The translations under genes were made by a program, and so were the position numbers. The notes under the pieces were generated by a model. It did no database searches, was not told where the DNA came from, and was given only the letters and a program-made list of their open reading frames with translations. From Clostridiales bacterium (GTDB taxonomy: Bacteria > Bacillota > Clostridia > Oscillospirales > Oscillospiraceae): a DNA stretch of 64,000 bases. Below, in pieces: positions 51,973-59,693 of the stretch (its first letter is position 1; the number at the start of each line of letters is the position of its first letter). Where the stretch lies: positions 1 through 64,000 of the forward strand of contig DUPK01000078.1 in assembly GCA_012838345.1 (NCBI GenBank), read 5' to 3'.

Positions 51973-52830
51973 TTGAAATTTATTATCCGCGCGGTGGACA
52001 GGTTCTGTGCAAAGCACCCGCGTTTCGGCATACCCAATCTCATGCTCTATATCATCATAGGCAATGCCGTAGTCTATCTGTTTTCAATGATGGACAGAAC
52101 CGGACTTTTTCTGGATTATCTCTACTTTATACCATCAAGAATAGTGGCGGGAGAAGTCTGGCGCCTTATAACCTTCATGTTTATCCCGAAGGGCGGAAAC
52201 ATCCTTTTTGTAGCTCTGTTTTTATACTTCTACTACTTTATCGGCAGCACTCTGGAGAGAACCTGGGGCAGCGGCAAGTTCACAATCTATTATTTTGCCG
52301 GCGTGATGTTGAACATAATCTACGGCTTTTTGGTTTGGATTATTACGGGTTTGCCTTCCATTACGATAGGGCTTGACGCGCATTATATTAATCTCTCCAT
52401 GTTCTTTGCCTTCGCCACAATCTATCCCGAAACCAGGGTTCTGCTTTTCTTCTTTATCCCGATAAAGATAAAATGGCTGGCCCTTCTAAACGGGCTGTAT
52501 TTTCTTTATACCTTCGTGGTTGCACGATTCCCCCTAAACTTCATGCCGCTGATTGCCATCCTCAATTATCTGATTTTCTGCGGCGAGGACCTCGCAAGAA
52601 CTCTGCAGCCGATGAAATACCGCATGTCAAGGCAGAACATGAGCTTCAGGTCTAAGGCAAAAAAGGCCGAAAAGCAGAGCATTTCAAGCGCATACAAGCG
52701 CAAATGCGCAGTCTGCGGCAGAACCGACGAGGATTATCCGAACCTTGATTTCAGATATTGCTCACGCTGTGAGGGTTACCACTGCTTCTGTGAAGACCAT
52801 ATCAACAACCATGAACACTTTAAAGAATAA
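51973..52830 (+). CDS. rhomboid-like membrane protein with C-terminal zinc-binding tail
   Basis: A 285-aa protein: a six-helix rhomboid-like membrane domain (about 20-215) and a cytoplasmic C-terminus with a zinc-finger-like motif, CAVCGRTD near 249-252 and YCSRCEGYHCFCEDHINNH near 268-285. Helix signatures of rhomboids remain (WRLITFMFIPKGG; LERTWGSGKFTIYYF; LNYLIFCGED), but the catalytic GxSG serine and the helix-6 histidine are absent: the equivalent helices read YINLSMFFAF and PLIAILNYL. So it looks like a pseudoprotease. Start TTG at 51973 behind GGAGGAG. A MarR-family gene follows 145 bases later. Confidence 0.8.
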   Translation: MKFIIRAVDRFCAKHPRFGIPNLMLYIIIGNAVVYLFSMMDRTGLFLDYLYFIPSRIVAGEVWRLITFMFIPKGGNILFVALFLYFYYFIGSTLERTWGSGKFTIYYFAGVMLNIIYGFLVWIITGLPSITIGLDAHYINLSMFFAFATIYPETRVLLFFFIPIKIKWLALLNGLYFLYTFVVARFPLNFMPLIAILNYLIFCGEDLARTLQPMKYRMSRQNMSFRSKAKKAEKQSISSAYKRKCAVCGRTDEDYPNLDFRYCSRCEGYHCFCEDHINNHEHFKE

Positions 52831-52975
52831 AAAAGACCGTTTTTTTATTATTCCGGCCCGATTTTTATTTTAAAATTGACTTTTCATGCTATAAATGTTA
52901 CCATTTAAGCAGATAGATAATCTATGAAATAACTTCAATAGCATCCCAATAATATTTGCTTAAGAGGTGAGGAGA

Positions 52976-53440
52976 ATGTCGGTACCGTTCGATCCCGCAA
53001 AAGCTCAGACGCTGAGACTCATAAGGCGCATACACAATGCGCTGCTGAAGAACAGAAACAAGCACCTCTCAGAATTTGGCCTTACGGCCGCACAGTCGGA
53101 TATAATTGTATACCTGCTGCGCAATTATGGGGAAAAAGACGAGATAAACCAGCTCGACATCCAAAAGCACCTCCAGCTTTCAAATCCCACCGTATCCGGG
53201 CTTCTGAACCGTCTTGAGGACAAGGGCTTTATTTCCAGGACCTCAAGCATAAAGGATGCGCGCTATAACTGTGTAAAGCCCACCCAAAAAGCGCTTGACC
53301 TCGCCACGACTATGAGCGAGCATATGATTTCAACCGAGGAATCCATGCTCTCGGGCCTGTCAGAAACTGAAAGACGCGAGCTTATCCGCCTGTTGAGCAC
53401 CGTACTGGCGAACGTCGATAAAATTGAGGACGAGAAATAA
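52976..53440 (+). CDS. MarR-family transcriptional regulator
   Basis: A 154-aa winged-helix repressor: HNALLKNRNKHLSEFGL and TAAQSDIIVYLLRNYG lead into the DNA-binding HTH (IQKHLQLSNPTVSGLLNRLEDKGFI) and wing (RTSSIKDARYNCVKPT). Dimerisation helices follow. Target is unknown. The ATG at 52976 follows GAGGTGAGGAGA. A bidirectional terminator lies 65 bases after the stop. Confidence 0.9.
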   Translation: MSVPFDPAKAQTLRLIRRIHNALLKNRNKHLSEFGLTAAQSDIIVYLLRNYGEKDEINQLDIQKHLQLSNPTVSGLLNRLEDKGFISRTSSIKDARYNCVKPTQKALDLATTMSEHMISTEESMLSGLSETERRELIRLLSTVLANVDKIEDEK

Positions 53441-53504
53441 TCCCCGTTTAAACCGGCGTAAAATATAAGAGTACTGTAGATCCGATTAGTATTTACCAGA
53501 AAAA

Positions 53505-53531
53505 AGAGGAAGCGCTAAGCCCGCTTCCTCT
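53505..53531. terminator. bidirectional terminator between marR-type gene and mtnN
   Basis: AGAGGAAGCG / CGCTTCCTCT perfect 10-bp stem with a 7-base loop; T run on both sides (CTTTTAA on plus, TTTTTTC on minus). Confidence 0.9.
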
Positions 53532-53568
53532 CTTTTAAATTGCTCATAATTAACATATTATTCTAACC

Positions 53569-54258
53569 CTAGTGCAGCTCCAAAAAGCGCTTCACTGCCT
53601 CGGAAGCATTTTCCGCAGCGGTTTCCAAAAAGCGTGCGTAGTCCACGTGGGAATCGTCGTCTGCGCTGTCCGATATGGCCCTGACCGCTCCGAAGTCCAT
53701 GCCGTTTATATAGCACACCTGTGCTATCGAGGCGCACTCCATATCACAGGCTACGGCGCCGAAGGTCTCCACTATGAACTTCTTCCTGTCGAAGCAGTTA
53801 ATAAACTGGTCCCCAGAGGCCACTGTGCCTTTTAAGCTCTTTACGCCTCCAAGCATCCTGATGCTCTGCTCAAGCAGGCGCGTCACTCTCTCGGAGCTGG
53901 GTATTTTAACAAGGTTAATGCCGGAAATAAACCCCACGGGGTCGCCTATGGGCGATGTGTCCATATCGTGCTGAACCGAAAACTCGGCTATCGCGATGTC
54001 CCCTACCCCGAGTTCGGGAGAGAGGGAGCCTGCTACGCCGGTATTTATGATAAGCTCCGGCTTAAACTTAAGTATCATCGTCTGCGCACAGACGGCCGCG
54101 GCAACCTTGCCTATGCCGCAGGCGGCGGTTACAACTTCCTTGCCGCACAGCCTGCCGCTGTGGTACTCTATGCCGCTTATTGTAACCGTCTTTTTGCCCT
54201 CTATCGCGGCGCTTAATCTCTTAATTTCCACGCCCATGGCGCCTATTATTCCAATCAT
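53569..54258 (-). CDS. mtnN: 5'-methylthioadenosine/S-adenosylhomocysteine nucleosidase
   Basis: MtnN (Pfs) splits adenine from MTA and S-adenosylhomocysteine, detoxifying SAM-cycle products and supplying S-ribosylhomocysteine to LuxS. The 229-aa protein begins IGIIGAMGVEIKRL with the catalytic glutamate (Glu12 equivalent), has GVAGSLSPELGVGDI and ends its active site with ACDMECASIAQ and ISDSADDDSH carrying the catalytic Asp. Downstream of luxS by 32 bases, same strand, so the two form an operon. Confidence 0.96.
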   Translation of the reverse strand: MIGIIGAMGVEIKRLSAAIEGKKTVTISGIEYHSGRLCGKEVVTAACGIGKVAAAVCAQTMILKFKPELIINTGVAGSLSPELGVGDIAIAEFSVQHDMDTSPIGDPVGFISGINLVKIPSSERVTRLLEQSIRMLGGVKSLKGTVASGDQFINCFDRKKFIVETFGAVACDMECASIAQVCYINGMDFGAVRAISDSADDDSHVDYARFLETAAENASEAVKRFLELH

Positions 54259-54290
54259 TCTTCCTTCTCCCCCAGAATTTCAGCCACGAC

Positions 54291-54746
54291 CTAATGTTTG
54301 TACTTAAAATCAATGTCCCGGCCGCTCAGACACTCAAGAAACCTCTCAGCCTCTTTTTGGGCGGCGGCAAGGTCGAGGTTTTGGTAGTTTCCGCACTCCT
54401 TGCGCCCGGCGCCGAACACCGGCCCTTCATGCCCGCATATCTTGCTTAAAGTATCCTTTACCACTTTAAGCACGGTCCCGTTGTCCGCGTTTCTTACAAG
54501 CAGGTAAAAACCGGTCTGGCAGCCCATAGGCCCGAAATAGATGACGCTGCCTGAGAGCGAGGAATTCCTTATATATGTTGCAAACATATGCTCAAAGCTG
54601 TGCATTGTGAGGTTATCCATATAGTCGCCCATGTTCGGCTTTCGGGTCCTGAGGTCATAGGTTGTAATGTCTCCGTCTATGCGCGAGACATAAATACCCG
54701 GTTCGATTCTGTCATGGTCAACCGTAAAGCTGCTGATTTTCTCCAT
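54291..54746 (-). CDS. luxS: S-ribosylhomocysteine lyase
   Basis: LuxS splits S-ribosylhomocysteine to homocysteine and DPD, precursor of the signal AI-2. At 151 aa it is of standard length and has the metal site HSFEHMFATYIRN, the catalytic Cys in FGPMGCQTGFY, and ECGNYQNLDL. It is followed by mtnN, which makes its substrate. GGGGTGAGG stands before the ATG. The 190-base gap upstream is AT-rich, without a recognisable riboswitch. Confidence 0.97.
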   Translation of the reverse strand: MEKISSFTVDHDRIEPGIYVSRIDGDITTYDLRTRKPNMGDYMDNLTMHSFEHMFATYIRNSSLSGSVIYFGPMGCQTGFYLLVRNADNGTVLKVVKDTLSKICGHEGPVFGAGRKECGNYQNLDLAAAQKEAERFLECLSGRDIDFKYKH

Positions 54747-54938
54747 TTCTTACCTCACCCCTAAGAGCAAATTATATATTTTTCGCCATCTTTAGTCAAT
54801 CTTTCGGGGAAATCCTCATTTCGGTTAATAAAAACTGTAGAATCATGATAAGAAATATGGTAATGGTATAATATTTAATAATATAACAGGTTTATTGTTA
54901 TTTATATAAATATATTTGTTTTTATTTTACTGAAATGG

Positions 54939-56198
54939 GTGATTTATTTGCAGGAGCTTCAACGGAAACGCTGCCTTGAATATGCCGAACATATTACAGC
55001 ACTATGCAACGTTCCTGTGTCGGTGTTAGATGTGCAGCAAAAGCAGTTTATTAATACAGGCCGCCCTAACCTGTGCAGGGATTGCGCATATGCAAAATGC
55101 TCAGGTGTCAACACTCACCTCTATGGTAGCAACGAGGCTTACCGATGGAACGGCCAATATATATATTATTGCCCCCTCGGCCTTGTATATGCCGCAGCCT
55201 CCGTAGTTGACGAATCGGGCAGGCTGGAGGCAAGCTTAATAGCCGGCCCTATGATAGTCGGGGACCCGCAGGATACCCTGTTCGATCTTCCCGAGCCCTC
55301 CATGGCGGAGGCCGTGTCTGCCTTGCCAACCATGACCACGGCAAACGTCACACATCTTGCGGCTATACTCTCCGCCTCGGCCGCCTATGCCGCCGGCATA
55401 CCCAACTCCCGCGCCATGGGCTTTGTCTATGAACAGGAGAAAATCCTAAACAGTATATATGAGGCGCGGGATAAGCTGCTCAGCCAGGGAGAAAACATCT
55501 ACCCGATAGAGTATGAAAAGCGTCTGTACAATCTTATATGTACCCACGACAAGGCCGGAGCGCAGCAGCTGTTGAACGAGCTTATCGGCCACATCTACTG
55601 CGCCAGCAATTTTGATTTGCACACCATAAAGGTCAGAGCCATGGAGCTTATCGTCCTCCTGTCGAGGGCGGCGATAGACGCGGGCGCGGACGTGCAGGAA
55701 ATCTTTTTGTTTAACACAAACTACATATCGGAAATCGAGAAGTTTGATTCGCTTGAAGATCTTTCGATATGGCTGTCCGGAATAATGCACCGCTTCATAA
55801 ACTACTCCTTCGACTTTACGCAGGTAAAGCATTCGGACATTGTATATAAGGTCATGGAGTATGTAAAAAGCAACTATGCCTCTAAAATTACGCTGGATGA
55901 CGTTGCAAAACACGTTTATTTAAGCCGCTCATATCTTAGCAGCGTATTTAAGGAGGAAACCGGCTACAGTCTTTTCAACTATATAAACCGCGTCAGAGTC
56001 GAAAAGAGCAAGCTCTATCTTCTCGACAATTCCATCAGCCTTGTAGACGTCGCTGCGATGTGCGGCTTTGAGGACCAGAGCTACTTCACAAAGGTCTTTA
56101 AAAAGGCCACCGGCGTGTCCCCGAAGAAGTACAGGGACAGCCGCGGCAATATAGCCTTAGCCAAATCAAGCAATAAAGCAAGCACCAAAAGCAAGTAG
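54939..56198 (+). CDS. AraC-family regulator with PocR sensor domain
   Basis: A 419-aa regulator. The N-terminal third is a PocR-type ligand domain: LCNVPVSVLDVQQKQFI, cysteine-rich CRDCAYAKCSGVN and YYCPLGLVYAAASV; this domain binds small hydrocarbon ligands in the known PocR. The C-terminal AraC-type DNA-binding domain (about 305-405) holds the two HTHs, with SKITLDDVAKHVYLSRSY, LSSVFKEETG and SYFTKVFKKATGVSPKKYR. Start is uncertain: GTG at 54939 has only a weak ribosome site and TTG at 54948 follows GGGTGA. It stands alone; targets are unknown. Upstream 190 bases are AT-rich. Confidence 0.88.
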   Translation: MIYLQELQRKRCLEYAEHITALCNVPVSVLDVQQKQFINTGRPNLCRDCAYAKCSGVNTHLYGSNEAYRWNGQYIYYCPLGLVYAAASVVDESGRLEASLIAGPMIVGDPQDTLFDLPEPSMAEAVSALPTMTTANVTHLAAILSASAAYAAGIPNSRAMGFVYEQEKILNSIYEARDKLLSQGENIYPIEYEKRLYNLICTHDKAGAQQLLNELIGHIYCASNFDLHTIKVRAMELIVLLSRAAIDAGADVQEIFLFNTNYISEIEKFDSLEDLSIWLSGIMHRFINYSFDFTQVKHSDIVYKVMEYVKSNYASKITLDDVAKHVYLSRSYLSSVFKEETGYSLFNYINRVRVEKSKLYLLDNSISLVDVAAMCGFEDQSYFTKVFKKATGVSPKKYRDSRGNIALAKSSNKASTKSK

Positions 56199-56236
56199 CC
56201 GTTTGTTCGGCGCTTATCCCTTAATAGAATATTAAG

Positions 56237-56267
56237 TTTTTCCGCCGGCCTGCCGCCGGCGGAAAAA
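56237..56267. terminator. bidirectional terminator between araC-type gene and ridA
   Basis: TTTTTCCGCCGGC / GCCGGCGGAAAAA is a perfect 13-bp stem with a 5-base loop, three bases beyond the ridA stop. Confidence 0.88.
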
Positions 56268-56269
56268 TT

Positions 56270-56653
56270 TTACACATTTAATACCGCTATACAGTCTATC
56301 TCGATTAACGCGTCCTTTGCAAGCCTTGCGACCTCCACCGTAGTTCTGGAGGGAACATAGCCATCAAAATAGGACGCATATATCCCGTTTACCGTTTCCA
56401 AATCCTCAATATCTTTAAGAAAAATCGTTATACGGACAGCATTATTCAGGCTGCCCCCGGCTGCCTTGAGAATCTCGCTTAGATTGTCCATGGCGCATCT
56501 TACCTGTTCTCTTATGTCCGAAGGGATAAGGCCGGTTTTCATATCTATCGGGAGCTGGCCGGACACGTACAGAGTGTCTCCGGCCCTCACGGCCTGTGAG
56601 AAGATACCTTCCAGAGCGGGCGCTTTATCGGTTTTTATCGTTTTAATTTCCAT
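56270..56653 (-). CDS. ridA: RidA-family enamine/imine deaminase
   Basis: A 127-aa RidA (YjgF/YER057c) protein that hydrolyses reactive enamine intermediates of PLP enzymes. The start IFSQAVRAGDTLYVSGQLP, the mid segment QVRCAMDNLSEILKAAGGSL and the active-site part VPSRTTVEVARL, containing the substrate-binding arginine, plus the glutamate in IEIDCIA are typical. ATG at 56653 follows GGGAGG; the frame is open a little further upstream. Monocistronic. Confidence 0.94.
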   Translation of the reverse strand: MEIKTIKTDKAPALEGIFSQAVRAGDTLYVSGQLPIDMKTGLIPSDIREQVRCAMDNLSEILKAAGGSLNNAVRITIFLKDIEDLETVNGIYASYFDGYVPSRTTVEVARLAKDALIEIDCIAVLNV

Positions 56654-56784
56654 ACTATACCTCCCTAATGCCACTTGAGGCCACGAAACTATAAATCTCG
56701 GCTTTGTCCTGCAGCGTGCAGAAAATTATGATAATATATTTTTGGAATATGTATTAAATGATAACGCCTGAAACAGGAAAAAGC

Positions 56785-56813
56785 AAGGGCAGGCCTTAGT
56801 CAGGCCTGCCCTT
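56785..56813 (-). terminator. terminator after the small spoIIE-adjacent gene
   Basis: AAGGGCAGGCCT / AGGCCTGCCCTT perfect 12-bp stem, 5-base loop, followed on the minus strand by GCTTTTTCC. Confidence 0.85.
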
Positions 56814-56837
56814 TACCTTCTCATATGCATCCATTAT

Positions 56838-57098
56838 CTATAGCAATGCCGTCAGAAGCCATGCAAGACCGGTAAGGGCTGCGCCGGCCGAAGCGTATGC
56901 TATGGCCGGAAAGCGGCGCGGGTTCTTGTTGTTATTTCCGATATAGCCGTTGGCTATCCTCTGCGCTTCGCGGAGGAAGGCCTCGGCGCTGTGCCCGGTC
57001 TGAGAAACCTCGTCCCGGACAATGAAAATTGCCTCCTCGAATATCTTCGGGTCCGGAGATTTAACCACTATTACCCTTTTTGTAATTCCCTTAATCAT
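56838..57098 (-). CDS. small conserved protein next to spoIIE
   Basis: An 86-aa protein. The N-terminal half is charged and begins GITKRVIVVKSPDPKIFEEA, then IFIVRDEVSQTGHSAEAFLREAQ; the C-terminus (about 64-86) is one hydrophobic helix, so it is likely a tail-anchored membrane protein. It follows spoIIE at 64 bases on the same strand. I recall similar small proteins beside spoIIE in Clostridia, with no known function. The ATG at 57098 has AGAGGTGG upstream; a GTG three codons earlier lies on that site. Confidence 0.7.
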   Translation of the reverse strand: MIKGITKRVIVVKSPDPKIFEEAIFIVRDEVSQTGHSAEAFLREAQRIANGYIGNNNKNPRRFPAIAYASAGAALTGLAWLLTALL

Positions 57099-57162
57099 GC
57101 CTACCACCTCTGGATTTTCCTTCGCTTCCAGTTTAACCCTTGGAAGGCATGATTATTCCAAA

Positions 57163-59502
57163 TTATGCACGTTTTTGCAGCAAAACTGTAAGTACCGTCA
57201 TATCATCGTCCTGGCCGTACTTTTCTATGGCCTCCTCAAGCAGTTTGAGCGCAAGCTCCCTCGCGCAACCGCCATCATATCCGGCGGCGCTTTTTACCAG
57301 CCACTCGTCGTCGAGGGGATTTGCGACCCCGTCGCTTGCGATTATAGTATAGTCCCCTTCCTGTAAAACCAGCCTTATGCAATCAGCACTGCACACCCCT
57401 TCAAGGCAGAGCCCCGCAGCCAGCGCCTCACCCGTGTAACGCCTCACATCACCGCCGCGTTTTAAATAGGACGGTGCGGCGCCATACTTATAAATTCTTG
57501 CCTCGCCGCTGAAAAGGTCTATGCTCAGCAAATCTACGGTCATGCAGAGCGTCCCGTCGCTGTTGCGAACGAGTATCACGGAATTAAGTATTTTAAGCGC
57601 GGTTTCCGGCTCTATCCCCGCGCGCAGGAAGCGCTCAAGGAGCTTGAGCGCGTTTATGCTCTCGCGGGATGCCCTCTCGCCCGTGCCGCAGCCGTCGGAG
57701 AGTATGACGTACAGTATTCCCTCGTCGGATTTAAAATAGGTTCCGCTATCCCCGCTGACAGTCTCCCCCTTTTTCCGGGCTGAGGCAATGCCCACAGAGG
57801 CTGCAAAGGGCTCGGCCTCCATCAGCACCATTCGCCCGTTAGCCCGTTTCTCGGCTATGTTTTCGCAAAGGCGCACCCCTATGGCGGCCGAGAGCTTGTT
57901 TAAACCCTCGGGGTCGTTTGCGATTTCGGGGAGCCTCGTGCTTCTTATTTCAACATGAAGCCTTCCTCGGCTGTCCCTGAAAACAGAGGTCTGCGCGTCG
58001 ATATTTACGCTCTTTAAGTACTTTTGCAGCTTGTATTCAAGCGCTGGGCTGCCCCTCATCTCGGCGCTCAGCTCTCTTGCCACGCTTTTAAGCACGGTCG
58101 CCAGCTCCTCGTACTGGCTGAATAAAACAGACTGGTTGTCAATAATCCGGGCCTTGAGCTGCCTTTTATAAACAAGGGCCTTGAGCTCCTCGTTCGCGGC
58201 TTCGACAAACTGGTCAAGTTTAGGGCATCTTTGGGCAAAATAGGGCGGAAAGTCTTCCCTCATCAGCTGTCCGCGCTCCAGCATTTTGGGCGTTGCGTCG
58301 TTCATCGCGTTTGCGGTGTCGGTATAGTCCCTGTTCCAGCAGCGCATGGATGCCCTGCACTTCCTGCAGACTTTCTCCGCCGCCGCGTCGAAAACGACGC
58401 CGATGTCCCCATCCAGGGGGCCGTCTTCAAGGCTGTCTCTCATGCTCTCATAGACCTCACGGAAGGCAAGCGAGGCCTTCTCAAGCTTTGACGCGGCATA
58501 CGAGCGCACCCCGCTTGCGCTGCCGGAGCCGCCCCCTCCCGCAAATGCGGCGCCCCAGAAAGCCAGTCGCTTCGTGGGAATAAGCATAAACACCACGGTT
58601 GCGATAAAGGTTTCGTACAGTGCGCCCAGATTTATGGGCAAATCCCAGCGCCACAGAACAGCCGCAGCGTTTGCCACAATATACGCCAGGACGAAAAACA
58701 GCTTGCCCTGCTTGTGGAACACGCCCGAAATCAGCCCCGAAAAGGCATAGACCATACTGAAAAACGGCCTGCCCGACCCAATATCCATTGCAATTCCCAT
58801 GGCCGTTCCCGTCCCGGCGCCGGCAAAGACCCCGCCGCTGTAACCGGCCACAAGCACGATGAAAACCGCGGCCGTCCTGCCAAGGGATATTACGTCAAAC
58901 CGGATTCTCTGGGCGGTAATCAGGCAGCAGCCAATCAGGAGCAGCATGCTCACCGTGTGGCGCATCTCGCCGTCGCTTTTGTCCTTCCCTCCCCAGGGCG
59001 AAAGGGCAATTTTAAAGAAATACGCGGCGCCGCCAATGAGTATAGTTTCCGATATGTACATGGTTATGCTCAGAATCCTCCAGCCCTCGTAAGCGGTGTA
59101 GACAATTCCTATACACCCGGCTATAAACGCGGCTGCAAGCGGCATTGCCCATTCCATGGTGATGACCTTCGTACCGCGGAACGTGAAAGCAACGGCGTAA
59201 ACGAGGAGTGATATGGCTATATATTTCACGGCGTTTTCAAAGCTGTTAAATATCAGATAACCCGATATGACGCCGAGAAGGCAGGATATTCCCTCAACAC
59301 CCGAGCCGGAAGAGGCGGTGATGGCGGCCCCGAAGGGCACATAACCTCCCAAAATCTTCGCTCCGGAGAGCAGCGCGCCAAGTATAAATCTCACGATGCA
59401 CTCTATGCTCTTTATGACAAAGGGGCGCTGAAAAGCAATCTCTCCCCGGCTTACTAAATCGCAACGGAGCCTGCCCACTTCCGCTTTAACCTGCTCAAGC
59501 AT
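57163..59502 (-). CDS. spoIIE: stage II sporulation protein E (serine phosphatase)
   Basis: SpoIIE dephosphorylates the anti-anti-sigma factor SpoIIAA to release sigma-F in the forespore and acts at the polar septum. The 779-aa protein has about ten N-terminal helices (to about 330), a linker with CRKCRASMRCW, and a C-terminal PP2C phosphatase (about 560-779) with VILSDGCGTGE, IIASDGVAN and GQDDDMTVLTV carrying metal-binding aspartates. Length is a little below the Bacillus enzyme (about 827 aa). Its presence shows a spore-forming background. GGGGGAG stands before the ATG. copA is divergent. Confidence 0.97.
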   Translation of the reverse strand: MLEQVKAEVGRLRCDLVSRGEIAFQRPFVIKSIECIVRFILGALLSGAKILGGYVPFGAAITASSGSGVEGISCLLGVISGYLIFNSFENAVKYIAISLLVYAVAFTFRGTKVITMEWAMPLAAAFIAGCIGIVYTAYEGWRILSITMYISETILIGGAAYFFKIALSPWGGKDKSDGEMRHTVSMLLLIGCCLITAQRIRFDVISLGRTAAVFIVLVAGYSGGVFAGAGTGTAMGIAMDIGSGRPFFSMVYAFSGLISGVFHKQGKLFFVLAYIVANAAAVLWRWDLPINLGALYETFIATVVFMLIPTKRLAFWGAAFAGGGGSGSASGVRSYAASKLEKASLAFREVYESMRDSLEDGPLDGDIGVVFDAAAEKVCRKCRASMRCWNRDYTDTANAMNDATPKMLERGQLMREDFPPYFAQRCPKLDQFVEAANEELKALVYKRQLKARIIDNQSVLFSQYEELATVLKSVARELSAEMRGSPALEYKLQKYLKSVNIDAQTSVFRDSRGRLHVEIRSTRLPEIANDPEGLNKLSAAIGVRLCENIAEKRANGRMVLMEAEPFAASVGIASARKKGETVSGDSGTYFKSDEGILYVILSDGCGTGERASRESINALKLLERFLRAGIEPETALKILNSVILVRNSDGTLCMTVDLLSIDLFSGEARIYKYGAAPSYLKRGGDVRRYTGEALAAGLCLEGVCSADCIRLVLQEGDYTIIASDGVANPLDDEWLVKSAAGYDGGCARELALKLLEEAIEKYGQDDDMTVLTVLLQKRA

Positions 59503-59634
59503 AATTTTGTCTCCCCCATAAAGATGGCGGAATAAAAGCTCAGCCCGCCACGTATAGTAATAAAATTATATTTTGCTTGTCCTGAGAAAAACGTCAGTTC
59601 GCGCTGTCCGAAAAGCATATTTTTTATATAATAG

Positions 59635-59663
59635 TTGCTAAACTTTGCTTTTTAAAATAGAAT
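59635..59663 (+). promoter_or_regulatory. putative copA promoter
   Basis: TTGCTA (59635-59640), 17-base spacer, TAGAAT (59658-59663), 31 bases before the start of copA. No clear CopY or CsoR operator was seen. Confidence 0.45.
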
Positions 59664-59693
59664 TATAACCATATAGAAAAAGGGGGTATATAG

